This document shows positions 7,245 through 15,772 of a stretch of DNA of 23,016 nucleotides, one piece after another. Positions within the stretch are counted from its first letter, which is position 1. Each line of letters starts with the position of its first letter. The position numbers and the translations under genes were made by a program. Source of the DNA: Candidatus Glassiibacteriota bacterium (GTDB lineage: Bacteria > Gemmatimonadota > Glassbacteria > GWA2-58-10). The notes beneath the pieces were generated by a model. That model was not told the origin of the DNA. It saw nothing but the letters and a program-made list of their open reading frames with translations, and did not search any database. Location: NCBI GenBank assembly GCA_016934095.1, contig JAFGTO010000339.1, positions 1 to 23,016 on the forward strand. The letters are read 5' to 3'.

Positions 7245-7349
7245 TTGAAATATATTGTGAAATATCCGCTCACGGCTTGGATGAGCGGCAAGAGTTTTTC
7301 ACATCTCATATCGGTCCGGGTGGTAAAAAAAGAAACAGAAATGTTTTGA
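7245..7349 (+). CDS. Possible small ORF, 34 residues
   Basis: A TTG start at 7245 is preceded by AAGGAG at 7231-7236, eight bases away, which is the best Shine-Dalgarno sequence in this intergenic region. The frame stays open for 34 codons to TGA at 7347-7349. The peptide (beginning LKYIVKYPLTAW) is basic and has no recognisable helix-turn-helix, so it is not an evident controller protein of the restriction system. It overlaps the hairpin at 7266-7288, so the open frame may be chance. Confidence 0.2.
   Translation: MKYIVKYPLTAWMSGKSFSHLISVRVVKKETEMF
7266..7299 (+). terminator. Terminator-like hairpin before the methylase gene
   Basis: CCGCTCA (7266-7272) pairs perfectly with TGAGCGG (7282-7288) across a 9-base loop, followed six bases later by five T residues (7295-7299). 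It could stop transcription entering the restriction-modification genes, or act as an attenuator in their leader. Confidence 0.35.
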
Positions 7350-7406
7350 ATATTTGTCCTGGGTTTAATAAATTAAAAAAAAGAATTAAAAAAGAAAGGG
7401 TTTAAA

Positions 7407-8285
7407 ATGGGAAGAGCACCGGATCCTATTTTTTTGCAAAAAAGAGTCAATAAGAATGGGAAAAACGATAAAGTCAGAGAGATTATGAGGCCCAAAAAGA
7501 TAATTTTCGGCTGGTATGGAGGGAAATTTAATCATCTGAACTGGCTGCTTCCTTTACTGCCTGAATCTTATCATTTTTGTGAGCCTTTCGGAGGCTCAGC
7601 CGCCGTTTTAATTAACCGGCTCCCTTCTCCTGTCGAAACGTATAATGATATCGATGGCGACGTGGTTAATTTCTTTCGGGTCCTTAGAGACAACAAGGAA
7701 GAGCTGATAGAAAAAATTGGTTTGACACCTTTTTCCAGGGAAGAGTTTTATTTATCAATAAATGAATATGGACCTGAGCATTCGGATATCGAGAGGGCAA
7801 GGCGATTTTTCGTAAGAGCTCGCCAAGTAAGAACCGGATTGGCCCAGACTGCTTCCCTGGGGAGATGGGCAAACTGTAAAAATACAAGCCGTGCCGGAAT
7901 GTCAGGTGTCGTATCACGTTGGCTTGGAAGTGTTGAAGGGCTCTCCGGGGTTGCTGAGAGACTGTTGAGGGTACAGATAGAAAACAGACCTGCACTCGAA
8001 ATAATAAGACTCTACGACAGCCCCTCTACCCTGTTTTATTGTGATCCTCCTTATCCGCATGAATCCAGAGGCGATAGTAAAGCCTATGGTTTTGAAATGA
8101 GCGACCGGGAACATGAAGTTTTAGCGGATGCATTGAACGGCGTAAAAGGCAAAGTGGCTGTATCGGGATATATGTGCGAATTAATGAAAGAGTTATACCA
8201 GGAATGGAGGGTTGTAGAATCTCCTGAGAAGAATTGCCATTCTGTAAAAAGTCTAAGAAAAGAAGCACTCTGGATGAATTATTGA
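7407..8285 (+). CDS. DNA adenine methyltransferase, D12/Dam class (Type II)
   Basis: A 292-residue N6-adenine DNA methyltransferase of the alpha (D12/Dam) class. Motif X FGWYGGK (34-40) is followed by the SAM-binding motif I CEPFGGSAAV (58-67), the strand-2 acidic region TYNDIDGD (78-85), a central target-recognition stretch (about 100-200) and catalytic motif IV DPPY (213-216). The length fits the family. The start at 7407 is preceded by GAAAGGG; an internal ATG at 7485 (MRPKKII), just before motif X, is possible. The gene is AT-richer than its neighbours and is followed 16 bp later by a restriction endonuclease, so it most likely protects host DNA from that enzyme. Its exact recognition site is not readable from sequence. 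Confidence 0.92.
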   Translation: MGRAPDPIFLQKRVNKNGKNDKVREIMRPKKIIFGWYGGKFNHLNWLLPLLPESYHFCEPFGGSAAVLINRLPSPVETYNDIDGDVVNFFRVLRDNKEELIEKIGLTPFSREEFYLSINEYGPEHSDIERARRFFVRARQVRTGLAQTASLGRWANCKNTSRAGMSGVVSRWLGSVEGLSGVAERLLRVQIENRPALEIIRLYDSPSTLFYCDPPYPHESRGDSKAYGFEMSDREHEVLADALNGVKGKVAVSGYMCELMKELYQEWRVVESPEKNCHSVKSLRKEALWMNY

Positions 8286-8301
8286 GATATTTGAGATACA
8301 A

Positions 8302-9396
8302 ATGACATACATTGAAGATGTTTCTGAAATATACAGAGCCTGCTGGTCAGAAGTTGTCTCCCGGGCAGAAAAAAGTGGAGATAAGCCTTATATCTCAGAT
8401 GAGGATTTGAAACTCAGTATTGAATCTGTAATAAACTCGAAAACTAAAAGTTATCGCTACGTCCTGCCTACACAAATTGCTGCAAAATTGAGCGACAGCA
8501 AGCTGGATTGCAGGTGTATCCAGGTGGCACGGGGCGGCGAAGGAGCATTCGATGCCCGTACTATTGCCCATAAGGTAATAGTACCTTTTGACCAGGAGCA
8601 TGATAATGTCCTTGGAGGCTCTCCGGAGCCTTATGTAAACAACCCGCTAAGAGTAACTGAGATTTCGGAGAAAAACCGGGATCATCAAAAGAATACTGTT
8701 GATTGGGACCATCTTTGCCGTGTTTTAGATTATATCGAAGAAAATCACGAAGAAGGAACAACAAAGGAGGTTTTCAAGCAGGTATTGTTGGAAGTCTATC
8801 TCAGGTTGTTAAAAATCAAAGTCGTTTATCCCGCACCGAAGAGGATAAGCTTAGATGTCTGCAGCAAATTAATTCAAAAGTTTCTGATGGATATTTCAGG
8901 GGGAGACAGGCTTCTATCTATAGTTTCCGCCTTGTTTGTGGTTATTGGAAGGAATTTCAGTCTTTTTTCTGAGGTTAAAAGGGGGAAAATAACGGCTTCG
9001 GATAAATCCTCCGGGATGGTAGTTGATCTGGAGTGTATAAACGCAAAAGGGGACATCGTTTTAGCAGTAGAGGTGAAAGACAGGGAATTGACTGTAAGTC
9101 AGATAAAAAGTAAAATGCCGGGTTTCAGAGAAATAAGGGTCACGGAGATCTTATTTATTGCAGGCAGGGGTGTTTTACTTGAAGAGCAAAAAGAAATAGA
9201 GAGGATTATAGAGCATGAGTTCAATATCGGCCAAAATTTCTATATAACCAGTATCGAATCTCTTTCAAACGTAGTCTTAACTATATTAGGGGAAGATGGA
9301 AGGCGGGAATTTATCATCGAGGTAGGAAAACAGCTTGATGAGTATTCTGATTTTCAGCACAGAAAAGCCTGGGCTGAGCTGTTAAGAGCGATTTAG
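8302..9396 (+). CDS. Type II restriction endonuclease, SacI family
   Basis: A 364-residue protein that I assign to the SacI-type restriction endonuclease family from its conserved middle segment: RYVLPTQIAAKL (52-63), GAFDARTIAHKVIVPFD (81-97) and NVLGGSPEPYVNNPLR (102-117). The C-terminal half holds a PD-(D/E)xK-like nuclease core: D242 in MVVDLEC, then E257 and K259 in LAVEVKD. SacI itself cuts GAGCTC; this homologue may share that site, which contains an adenine the adjacent D12 methylase could modify, but specificity is inferred. It follows the methylase by 16 bp in the same AT-rich insert. No controller gene is seen. The protein appears intact. Confidence 0.82.
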   Translation: MTYIEDVSEIYRACWSEVVSRAEKSGDKPYISDEDLKLSIESVINSKTKSYRYVLPTQIAAKLSDSKLDCRCIQVARGGEGAFDARTIAHKVIVPFDQEHDNVLGGSPEPYVNNPLRVTEISEKNRDHQKNTVDWDHLCRVLDYIEENHEEGTTKEVFKQVLLEVYLRLLKIKVVYPAPKRISLDVCSKLIQKFLMDISGGDRLLSIVSALFVVIGRNFSLFSEVKRGKITASDKSSGMVVDLECINAKGDIVLAVEVKDRELTVSQIKSKMPGFREIRVTEILFIAGRGVLLEEQKEIERIIEHEFNIGQNFYITSIESLSNVVLTILGEDGRREFIIEVGKQLDEYSDFQHRKAWAELLRAI

Positions 9397-9487
9397 TTTT
9401 TTAATGGAATAAATACGGACATCCCTGCGAATATTTCTTCTCGAAAAATTAATCCTTTTCCCACCTGCCTGTCATAAAAATTATCCT

Positions 9488-10726
9488 TCAGAGCCTGTAG
9501 CCCTTGGGTATCAGGACCAGGCCGGTTTCCGAGATCTGGAAATTGAGCTGGTCTTCCCTGGCGTCGAACCCCACGGTGCGGCCGTCCGAGATCTGCACGT
9601 CCTGGTCGATGACGGCCCTGCGCACCCGGCAGCGGGCGCCGATGCGGGTGCGGTGCATGATCACCGAGTCCGCTACCAGGGCGTTGGGGCCCACGAAGAC
9701 TCCCGGTGAGAGCACGGAGTTTATCACCTTGGCCCCATCGATAATACAGCCGTGGGAAATGACCGAGTTGCGCGCCCGGCCGAACTTGACCTCGCCCTCA
9801 TCCTCGGCGCTCGGCCGGTAGAGCTTGGCAGGGGGGTACTGCCCCATGTAGGTGCGGATCGGCCATTCCGGGTCGTAGAGGTCGAAATGCGGGTTGGGGT
9901 TGAGCAGGTCCATGCTGGCCTCATAGTAGCTCTCTATGGTGCCGATATCCCGCCAGTAATAGATTTCGCCCCCGGTGGGGTCGATGAATTTGAAAGCATA
10001 GACTCGCTCACGCGGGATCATGGCCGGAATGACATCTTTGCCGAAATCATGGCTGGTGTCCAGCTTGGCATCGGCCACCACGTTGCGCACCAGGCTGTCG
10101 GTATTGAAGACATAGATGCCCATGTTGACCAGGGCGCGCTCCGGGTTGTTGGGGCTGGGTTTCGGGTTGTCAGGCTTCTCCTCGAAGTCCACGACCCGGC
10201 CCGAGTTGTCGACCTGCAGCACGCCCAGCTTGCCCACCGCCTGGGACTTGTCCAGCTCCACGGTGGCCACGGTGAGGTCGGCCTTCTTCTCCAGGTGATA
10301 GCTGATCATGTCCTCGTAGTTCATCTTGTAGACATGGTCGCCGGAGAGGATCAGCACGTAGCGGGGATGGATCTGCTCGAGCAGGTATATGTTCTGGAAA
10401 ATGGCATCGGCCGTGCCCTTGTACCAGGTCTCCTGGAACTGCTGCTGCGGGGGCACGCTGTCGATGTACTCGCCCAGCTCGCGGCAGAAGATATTCCAGC
10501 CTTCCTTGAGGTGGCGGTCGAGCGAGTGGCTCATGTACTGGCTGAGCAGCTTGATCCGCCGCAGGCCGCTGTTGATACAATTGGAAAGAGTAAAATCTAT
10601 GATCCGGTAGATCCCGCCGAACGGCACAGCCGGCTTGGAGCGGTTCTTGGTGAGAGGGTAAAGCCTTTCACCCCGGCCGCCGGCCAGGATAACGGTAAGC
10701 AGTTCACTGGTAACTCGCTGAGACAA
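9488..10726 (-). CDS. glgC: Glucose-1-phosphate adenylyltransferase (ADP-glucose pyrophosphorylase)
   Basis: A 412-residue enzyme making ADP-glucose from ATP and glucose-1-phosphate, the activated donor for glycogen synthesis. The nucleotidyltransferase core shows LAGGRGERLYPLTKNRSKP (14-32), the AVPFGGIYRIIDF substrate region, LSGDHVYKMNY, VVDFEEKP and YYWRDIGTIESYYEA. A C-terminal left-handed beta-helix, the usual allosteric part, follows (NSVISHGCIIDGAKVINSVL onward). The start is TTG 10726, supported by GAGGAG five bases upstream, which lies across the end of the response regulator gene 11 bp before. It is the last gene of the glycogen operon and converges on the restriction-modification insert. 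Confidence 0.95.
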   Translation of the reverse strand: MSQRVTSELLTVILAGGRGERLYPLTKNRSKPAVPFGGIYRIIDFTLSNCINSGLRRIKLLSQYMSHSLDRHLKEGWNIFCRELGEYIDSVPPQQQFQETWYKGTADAIFQNIYLLEQIHPRYVLILSGDHVYKMNYEDMISYHLEKKADLTVATVELDKSQAVGKLGVLQVDNSGRVVDFEEKPDNPKPSPNNPERALVNMGIYVFNTDSLVRNVVADAKLDTSHDFGKDVIPAMIPRERVYAFKFIDPTGGEIYYWRDIGTIESYYEASMDLLNPNPHFDLYDPEWPIRTYMGQYPPAKLYRPSAEDEGEVKFGRARNSVISHGCIIDGAKVINSVLSPGVFVGPNALVADSVIMHRTRIGARCRVRRAVIDQDVQISDGRTVGFDAREDQLNFQISETGLVLIPKGYRL

Positions 10727-10737
10727 ACCGGCTCCTC

Positions 10738-11106
10738 TTAGAATTCGAACATGCTTTCGCCTAAGGCTTCCTTGATTTTCTGCTTGAGCTCGGAGAGGTC
10801 TGAGCTCTTGATCACGTAACTGTCGGCGGACCAGCTCATGAAATTGTCCTTGTAGCTGTCGTAGGCGCTGTTGATAATGACCGGCAGCTTGTTGTCGCGG
10901 CCCAGGAACTTGCCCAGGGCTTCGAGCCCGTCCATACCCGGCATCCTGATGTCGAGGACTACCAGGTCGTAGCGCTCGCGCTCGAACAGGCCCAGGGCTT
11001 CTTTGGCATCCGCCGCCACATCGACCTGGTAGCCGTCGGCCTCGAACTCGGTCTTGTACAGCAAGCGAAGATGCTTTTCATCGTCAACGACCAGTAGTCT
11101 CTTCAT
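10738..11106 (-). CDS. Single-domain response regulator (CheY-like)
   Basis: A 122-residue receiver domain with nothing fused to it. The acidic pair D8-D9 (VVDDE), phosphoacceptor D52 (VVLDIRMPGMDG), S80 and K100 are all present, so it should be phosphorylatable. The usual Lys-Pro after the switch lysine is Lys-Ser here. Without an output domain it must act by protein contact or as a phosphorelay partner. ATG 11104-11106 overlaps the kinase stop TGA by one base, and AAGGAGG sits just upstream, so the pair is translationally coupled. glgC follows 11 bp downstream, suggesting a link to glycogen metabolism. Confidence 0.92.
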   Translation of the reverse strand: MKRLLVVDDEKHLRLLYKTEFEADGYQVDVAADAKEALGLFERERYDLVVLDIRMPGMDGLEALGKFLGRDNKLPVIINSAYDSYKDNFMSWSADSYVIKSSDLSELKQKIKEALGESMFEF

Positions 11107-14003
11107 CAATCCTCCTTCTTTTTCAAGACTTGCCGAACAGGCAGGGTGATATGGAAGACAGTCCCCTCCCCTTTCTGGCTGCTTATCCCGATACTGCCCC
11201 CGTGATTATTGATAATCTGGCTGCTGATAGCGAGTCCGAGGCCGCTTCCGGTGCTTTTGGTGGTGAAAAAGGCGGTGAACAGCTTTTCCATGTTGGATTT
11301 ATCGATCCCGATGCCGGTGTCGGCGATACTGAAGCTGAAATAGTCGCCCTGCTCCCTGGTGGCGACCGTCATCCTGCCGCCGTCCGGCATGGCCTCCAGC
11401 GCGTTGCGGAAAATGTTCAGCAGCACCTGGCGGATCTGCTCCGGGTCGAGCTCTACCAGAGGGGCTTCCTGCATCAGTTGGAGCTCGATCTGCACGCCGC
11501 TCTCCTCGATTTCACTGTCCATCATCTGGAATGTTTCCTTAACCAGTTTGTTGGGGTCCGTGAAGCTGAAGGCCGGCAGGTTGGGCCGGATGAAAGTGAG
11601 AGTATCCCTCAGGTAGCGCTCCAGGCGCTCGACCTCCTCGATGATAATCCGCAGCTTGACCTTTTTCGGGTCATCTTCTTTCAATTCCCTGATCAGGGAA
11701 TGCGCGAAACCGCCGATAGAAACCAGGGGATTGCGGATTTCATGGGCCACGTGGGCTGCCACCTCCCCCACCGCCGAAAGCTTTTCGGCGCGCACCAGCA
11801 GGTCGCGGCTTTCCTTTAACTGGTTGTAGGCGCTGTCCAGGTCTGCGATTTTTTCTCCCAGGCTCATGTAAAGTCGGCTTTGCTCGACAGCCTGGCTGGC
11901 CAGGTAGGCGAAGACCTGGAGCAGGCGCATCGACTCTTCGTCTACCGGTTTCCGGTTGATCAGGTTGTCCGCCAGGATCAGGCCGACACTCCTGTGCTTG
12001 CAGACCATCGGCGCGACAGCCAGGGTATCTGTACCCAGGAGCTCGGCCACATTATTCGGTATCTGGCCCAGGGCCACCCCGTTGCTGACATTCAGCGCCT
12101 GTTTCTCGTTGAAACAGCGCACCAGCGGGTTATGGCTGTCGCTCAATGGCAGGTGGATTCTGCGGACGATCTCATTGACATGGGTGTCGCGGTTTTCGGC
12201 GCTGCTGATATAAGAGGCCATCAATTCGCGCAGGCTCAAGCGCTTGTGATAAAGCTCGTTCCAAATAGCGTTGGCCTCCTCGGCGTTGGAGGGGCCGATG
12301 GCGAGCTTGCCCACCAGGGCATTCTGCTCCTGGTCGGCCAGCAGCATGAAAGCCCGGTTGAAACCCAATCCCTGCGAAGAGGTGACGGCCACCAGGATAA
12401 CTCCGAGGACCTCGTTGAGCTCCGTGGTGGAGAGCAGCACCTCGCTGACTTCGTTGATCAGCGAGAGGTCGGAGACATGCTGCTGGAGGGTATGCTCCAG
12501 TCTGGCCCGCTCGGTGATGTCGTGGAAGATGATCGAGCGGCCGGTAACCTCGCCCTTATGGTCCTTGAGCACCGCGTAGGTGGCTTCGACCACCAGGCGG
12601 CGGCCTTCCGCGGCCACGCGCTCGGTGACATAGTTGCGCAGCTCACCGTGCTCGGCCAACTGGAGCTCGATCCACTGCAGCTCTCCTGGGTTGGAAGGGT
12701 CCGGGAGCAGGCTGGACTCGAGTTTGTGGCCGACCGTCTCCTCGGCCGTAAAGCCGAAAATATTTTCCGCCCCCTTGTTCCACGACCTGATTAATCCGTT
12801 TTCATCGAGGCTGATAATGGCTTCCCCGCTGTCGCGGATGACCGTGGCCAGGTAATGCTCGTTGAGCAGGTACTCGCTTTCCAGCTTCTTTTCAAGAGCC
12901 AGGTTCCTGACTATGGCCAGCGTGCCCACGACCTGCTGATCGCGGTCGTAGAGAAGGCTGAGGGTCAGGCTGACCGGCAGCTCGCGGCCCTCGACATCTT
13001 TGAAATAAGTCTTGTAGTTTTCCAGGGTGCCGGCCGAGTCTTCCAGCAGTTTTTTCACCTGTTCCGTCTCGCGGCTGCCGCCCGGGTAAAGATTCTCCAT
13101 GTGCAGCTCGGGGAAACCGGTTTGTCCGTAGCCCAGCAGGTTTTCAGCGGTCCGGTTGGCGAAAGTTATCAGCCCGTTGACATCGGTGGTGATAATGGCG
13201 TTGGGAGTGGTGTCCAGCAGGCGTTTCAAGAGGTCTTTGGTCTGATTGATTTCCTGTTCGAGAAGGCGCGGCCGGCTGATATCCTCGAGTGTCTGAATCA
13301 CTCCATAAATCAATCCCTCAGGGCCCAGCAGGGGGTTGAAACGGGCTTTCAGGCGGATGCGCACGCCGAGGCGGTTGGTGTAGTCGAACTCTTGCCCGCC
13401 GCTTCTGACCCCTTTTTTCAAGGCTTCCTCGAAAGCTTTCAGCACCTCCGGCGGTGCCTGGCTGGCGTAGTCCTCGAAAAGCATGCTTCCGAGGACCTGG
13501 CTGCGGTCGATGCCGGTGATTTTCTCCTGGGCCCGGTTGTAAACCACGATCCGTCCCTGGCGGTCGGCGACCAGCACCCCGACAGGCAGGTCATCCAGGA
13601 TCAGCTCCCTGGGGGCTTCCAGATAGAATTCATCGAAGGCACCATCCTGTGAGAACCACTGTTTGAGGTGGGCGGCCAGCAGGCGGTCGCTACCGCCGGG
13701 GGTACCGGCGGCGGCGGAGGTGATCAGCCAGCGGGTGCGCAAATTATCGCCGGTACTGGTGGCCACGGTGAAAGCCAGCTCGCCTTCCCCGGGCGGCGAG
13801 ACCGGCTGTTCGTTGAGTCCTTCCGGGGCCAGCATGGAGAAGTCGCAGCCCTTCAGCTCATCCGGCCGGTATCCCAGGATCGAGGCCAGCTTGCGGGTGG
13901 CTCCCAGGATCTTGCCGCGGGCATTCAGCAGCAGGAAAGCTTCTTCGCTGGCGGAGAGCAGCAGGTCGAGTATCCGCCGGTCTTTTTTGGTCAGGGTAGC
14001 CAT
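11106..14003 (-). CDS. Cytosolic multi-PAS/GAF sensor histidine kinase
   Basis: A 965-residue histidine kinase with no transmembrane segment or signal peptide. Domains in order: four PAS-type domains (about 10-115, 135-245, 255-370, 380-500), a GAF domain (about 515-710), a short coiled linker, the HisKA dimerisation helix with phospho-accepting H754 (AHEIRNPL), and an ATPase domain with N-box NALEA (867-871), DTGIGI (895-900) and GLGLA (921-925). It should sense cytosolic signals (redox, small ligands or energy state), but no PAS ligand can be assigned. It overlaps the upstream branching-enzyme gene by 13 bp and the downstream response regulator by one base, so it belongs to the glycogen operon. 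No good Shine-Dalgarno precedes the start; coupling to the upstream gene is likely. Confidence 0.92.
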   Translation of the reverse strand: MATLTKKDRRILDLLLSASEEAFLLLNARGKILGATRKLASILGYRPDELKGCDFSMLAPEGLNEQPVSPPGEGELAFTVATSTGDNLRTRWLITSAAAGTPGGSDRLLAAHLKQWFSQDGAFDEFYLEAPRELILDDLPVGVLVADRQGRIVVYNRAQEKITGIDRSQVLGSMLFEDYASQAPPEVLKAFEEALKKGVRSGGQEFDYTNRLGVRIRLKARFNPLLGPEGLIYGVIQTLEDISRPRLLEQEINQTKDLLKRLLDTTPNAIITTDVNGLITFANRTAENLLGYGQTGFPELHMENLYPGGSRETEQVKKLLEDSAGTLENYKTYFKDVEGRELPVSLTLSLLYDRDQQVVGTLAIVRNLALEKKLESEYLLNEHYLATVIRDSGEAIISLDENGLIRSWNKGAENIFGFTAEETVGHKLESSLLPDPSNPGELQWIELQLAEHGELRNYVTERVAAEGRRLVVEATYAVLKDHKGEVTGRSIIFHDITERARLEHTLQQHVSDLSLINEVSEVLLSTTELNEVLGVILVAVTSSQGLGFNRAFMLLADQEQNALVGKLAIGPSNAEEANAIWNELYHKRLSLRELMASYISSAENRDTHVNEIVRRIHLPLSDSHNPLVRCFNEKQALNVSNGVALGQIPNNVAELLGTDTLAVAPMVCKHRSVGLILADNLINRKPVDEESMRLLQVFAYLASQAVEQSRLYMSLGEKIADLDSAYNQLKESRDLLVRAEKLSAVGEVAAHVAHEIRNPLVSIGGFAHSLIRELKEDDPKKVKLRIIIEEVERLERYLRDTLTFIRPNLPAFSFTDPNKLVKETFQMMDSEIEESGVQIELQLMQEAPLVELDPEQIRQVLLNIFRNALEAMPDGGRMTVATREQGDYFSFSIADTGIGIDKSNMEKLFTAFFTTKSTGSGLGLAISSQIINNHGGSIGISSQKGEGTVFHITLPVRQVLKKKED

Positions 14004-15709
14004 AGGGACGGTTCGATTTCGGCAAAGACCCGGTCATCCTGTTCGCAGGTTTCGAGGAAACGCCAGTCCGCCTCGGAGGCTTCACCGTCCGCTTCCAGTG
14101 CGCGGAACATCTGGTAGAGGCGCTCGAAGTTTTCCCAGTGCTTCGCCACCCTGGCCTCGGCGTAATCACGTGCGCTCCAGGTGCTGATCAGGAACTGCCA
14201 GTCGGAGCTTTCCAGCAGCAGTAATTCCCTGCCGAGCTGGCAGGCTGTCCGGTAGAGTTTTTCATTGCTGTCCTGGTGGAGTTTGAGCGCCACCTCGCAC
14301 ATTTTATCCTCGGCCTGGTAGACATGGCGCCAGGTCCACTTTGTCCAGTCGTTGAGCCAGATGTAGTGGAAACCGCCTTCGCCCCAGCTTCCCTCGGGCA
14401 GGCCCACCACATCGGTAGGCGGGAACTGTTCCAGGAAACGTCCGCAGGAGGAGCCGTCGACCGACTCCGAGGCGGCCAGCTTGGCCAGCACTTTGCCCAG
14501 CCAGGCTGGGCCCTCGAACCACCAGTGGCCGAAAAGCTCCGAATCATAGGGGGCGGTGACCATGCCCGGGAGATCGGTGGCGGCCCGGTGCCCGGCGATC
14601 AGCGATTCGATCAGCTCAACGTAGTGAGAGCTCTGGCTCTCGACTATTTCCGGGACCAGGTGCGGCTGGTATTCCAGCTTGTCAGCCAGGTCGGCCTTGG
14701 CTGCGGTGACCCTCCAGTAGCGGTGGCCGCCGGGGAAGTGTTTCTTGTGGAAATCGAGGTACTGTCCATCCCCGGGGTATCCCCATTCGCCGCTCCAGAC
14801 TTGGAGGCCGGTCTTGGGGTCGCGGGTAAAGAAGGCCACCGGCTCCTGGTGGCTCGGGTCGCCGACCAGGTACGGCAGGTAAGGCGTGCGCTCCGCATCC
14901 TCGGGCCGGGGCTTGTAGGAGCCCTCGAACTGTTTCCAGAGCCTCTGCAGGGCCTCGAAGCGGTCGATGTAGACCCCGATCGCCTTGCCGCCTTTGAGCA
15001 TGTGCGAGTCGATGATGAAATACTTGAGGCCCAATGTGCTCAGGATCTGTTCGATCCCTTTGCGCTTGACCGGCTTGGCGGGGCCGTAGCCCTCCTCTGC
15101 CAGTGGGCTTTGCCAGTTATAAGTCGGGCGGTAGGCGCACTCGGGCAGCCAGGTGCCGGCCGGGTTCGTGCCGAAATGCCGGGTATAGGTGGAGACGCCG
15201 AGGGCGAGCTGGGCCTTGACACATTCATCACGGGACAGCAGGGGCAGGTAGCCGTGAGTGGCGGCGCAGGTGATAATCTCGATCTTGCCTTGCTGCTGGA
15301 GGCTGCGGAACGCGGCAATGATGTCCCCGTCCAGCTCATCGGTGAACCTGTTCCGGGCTTGCCGGTAGAACCCGCTCCAGAAATCGGCCAGGTGGGCCTT
15401 GTGGCTGTCGCCGATCCGCTCGAATTCGGCCTTGTTTTCAGCCGCGGCGCTGATTTTATTGTCCAGGTAACCTATGAAAGAGCTCTTGAAGCGCTCATCC
15501 GCCAGTTGCTCTGCCAGGATAGGGGTGAGGCCGATGGTAACCCCCAGGGTGCCGCCTGCCGGGTCGACTTTCCTGAAGCTGTCTATCAGGGGCAGGTAGG
15601 TCTCGGCGGCGGCTTCATTGAGCCAGTCCATCCCGTGGGGCCAACTGCCGTGGGAAATCACGTAGGGCAGGTGGGAGTGCAGAACGAAAGTAAAATAACC
15701 CTTAGCCAA
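13991..15709 (-). CDS. GH57 1,4-alpha-glucan branching enzyme
   Basis: A 572-residue cytosolic enzyme of glycoside hydrolase family 57 that introduces alpha-1,6 branches into glycogen. The GH57 motifs are visible: HSHLPYV (11-17), the HGYLP motif (152-156), the predicted nucleophile E190 in GTWLPECAYRP, and the general acid D389 in APYDSELFGHWWFEGP. The spacing fits the Thermus/Thermococcus GH57 branching enzymes. A helical C-terminal domain with the WNDWTKWTW-like segment (WLNDWTKWTWRHVY) follows. The start is TTG 15709, well supported by AGGAG six bases upstream. It lies 63 bp after the galT-like gene and overlaps the kinase by 13 bp. It likely replaces the GH13 GlgB; no GH13 branching enzyme is in the window. 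Confidence 0.92.
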   Translation of the reverse strand: MAKGYFTFVLHSHLPYVISHGSWPHGMDWLNEAAAETYLPLIDSFRKVDPAGGTLGVTIGLTPILAEQLADERFKSSFIGYLDNKISAAAENKAEFERIGDSHKAHLADFWSGFYRQARNRFTDELDGDIIAAFRSLQQQGKIEIITCAATHGYLPLLSRDECVKAQLALGVSTYTRHFGTNPAGTWLPECAYRPTYNWQSPLAEEGYGPAKPVKRKGIEQILSTLGLKYFIIDSHMLKGGKAIGVYIDRFEALQRLWKQFEGSYKPRPEDAERTPYLPYLVGDPSHQEPVAFFTRDPKTGLQVWSGEWGYPGDGQYLDFHKKHFPGGHRYWRVTAAKADLADKLEYQPHLVPEIVESQSSHYVELIESLIAGHRAATDLPGMVTAPYDSELFGHWWFEGPAWLGKVLAKLAASESVDGSSCGRFLEQFPPTDVVGLPEGSWGEGGFHYIWLNDWTKWTWRHVYQAEDKMCEVALKLHQDSNEKLYRTACQLGRELLLLESSDWQFLISTWSARDYAEARVAKHWENFERLYQMFRALEADGEASEADWRFLETCEQDDRVFAEIEPSLWLP

Positions 15710-15772
15710 AGAAATCTCCTTTCCACAGTATTACCTGCATCCCGCCGGTCCCGTAAAGGAGCGGCAGGGTGT

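Larger units (their letters stand above)
6963..7406. other. AT-rich leader of the restriction-modification insert
   Basis: About 440 bp with no firm gene. Base composition shifts from GC-rich to AT-rich here and becomes very A-rich just before 7407, which marks the left boundary of the accessory insert. It holds a terminator-like hairpin (7266-7299) and a 34-residue open frame (7245-7349). No direct repeats, tRNA or integrase marking an insertion site were seen. Confidence 0.5.
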
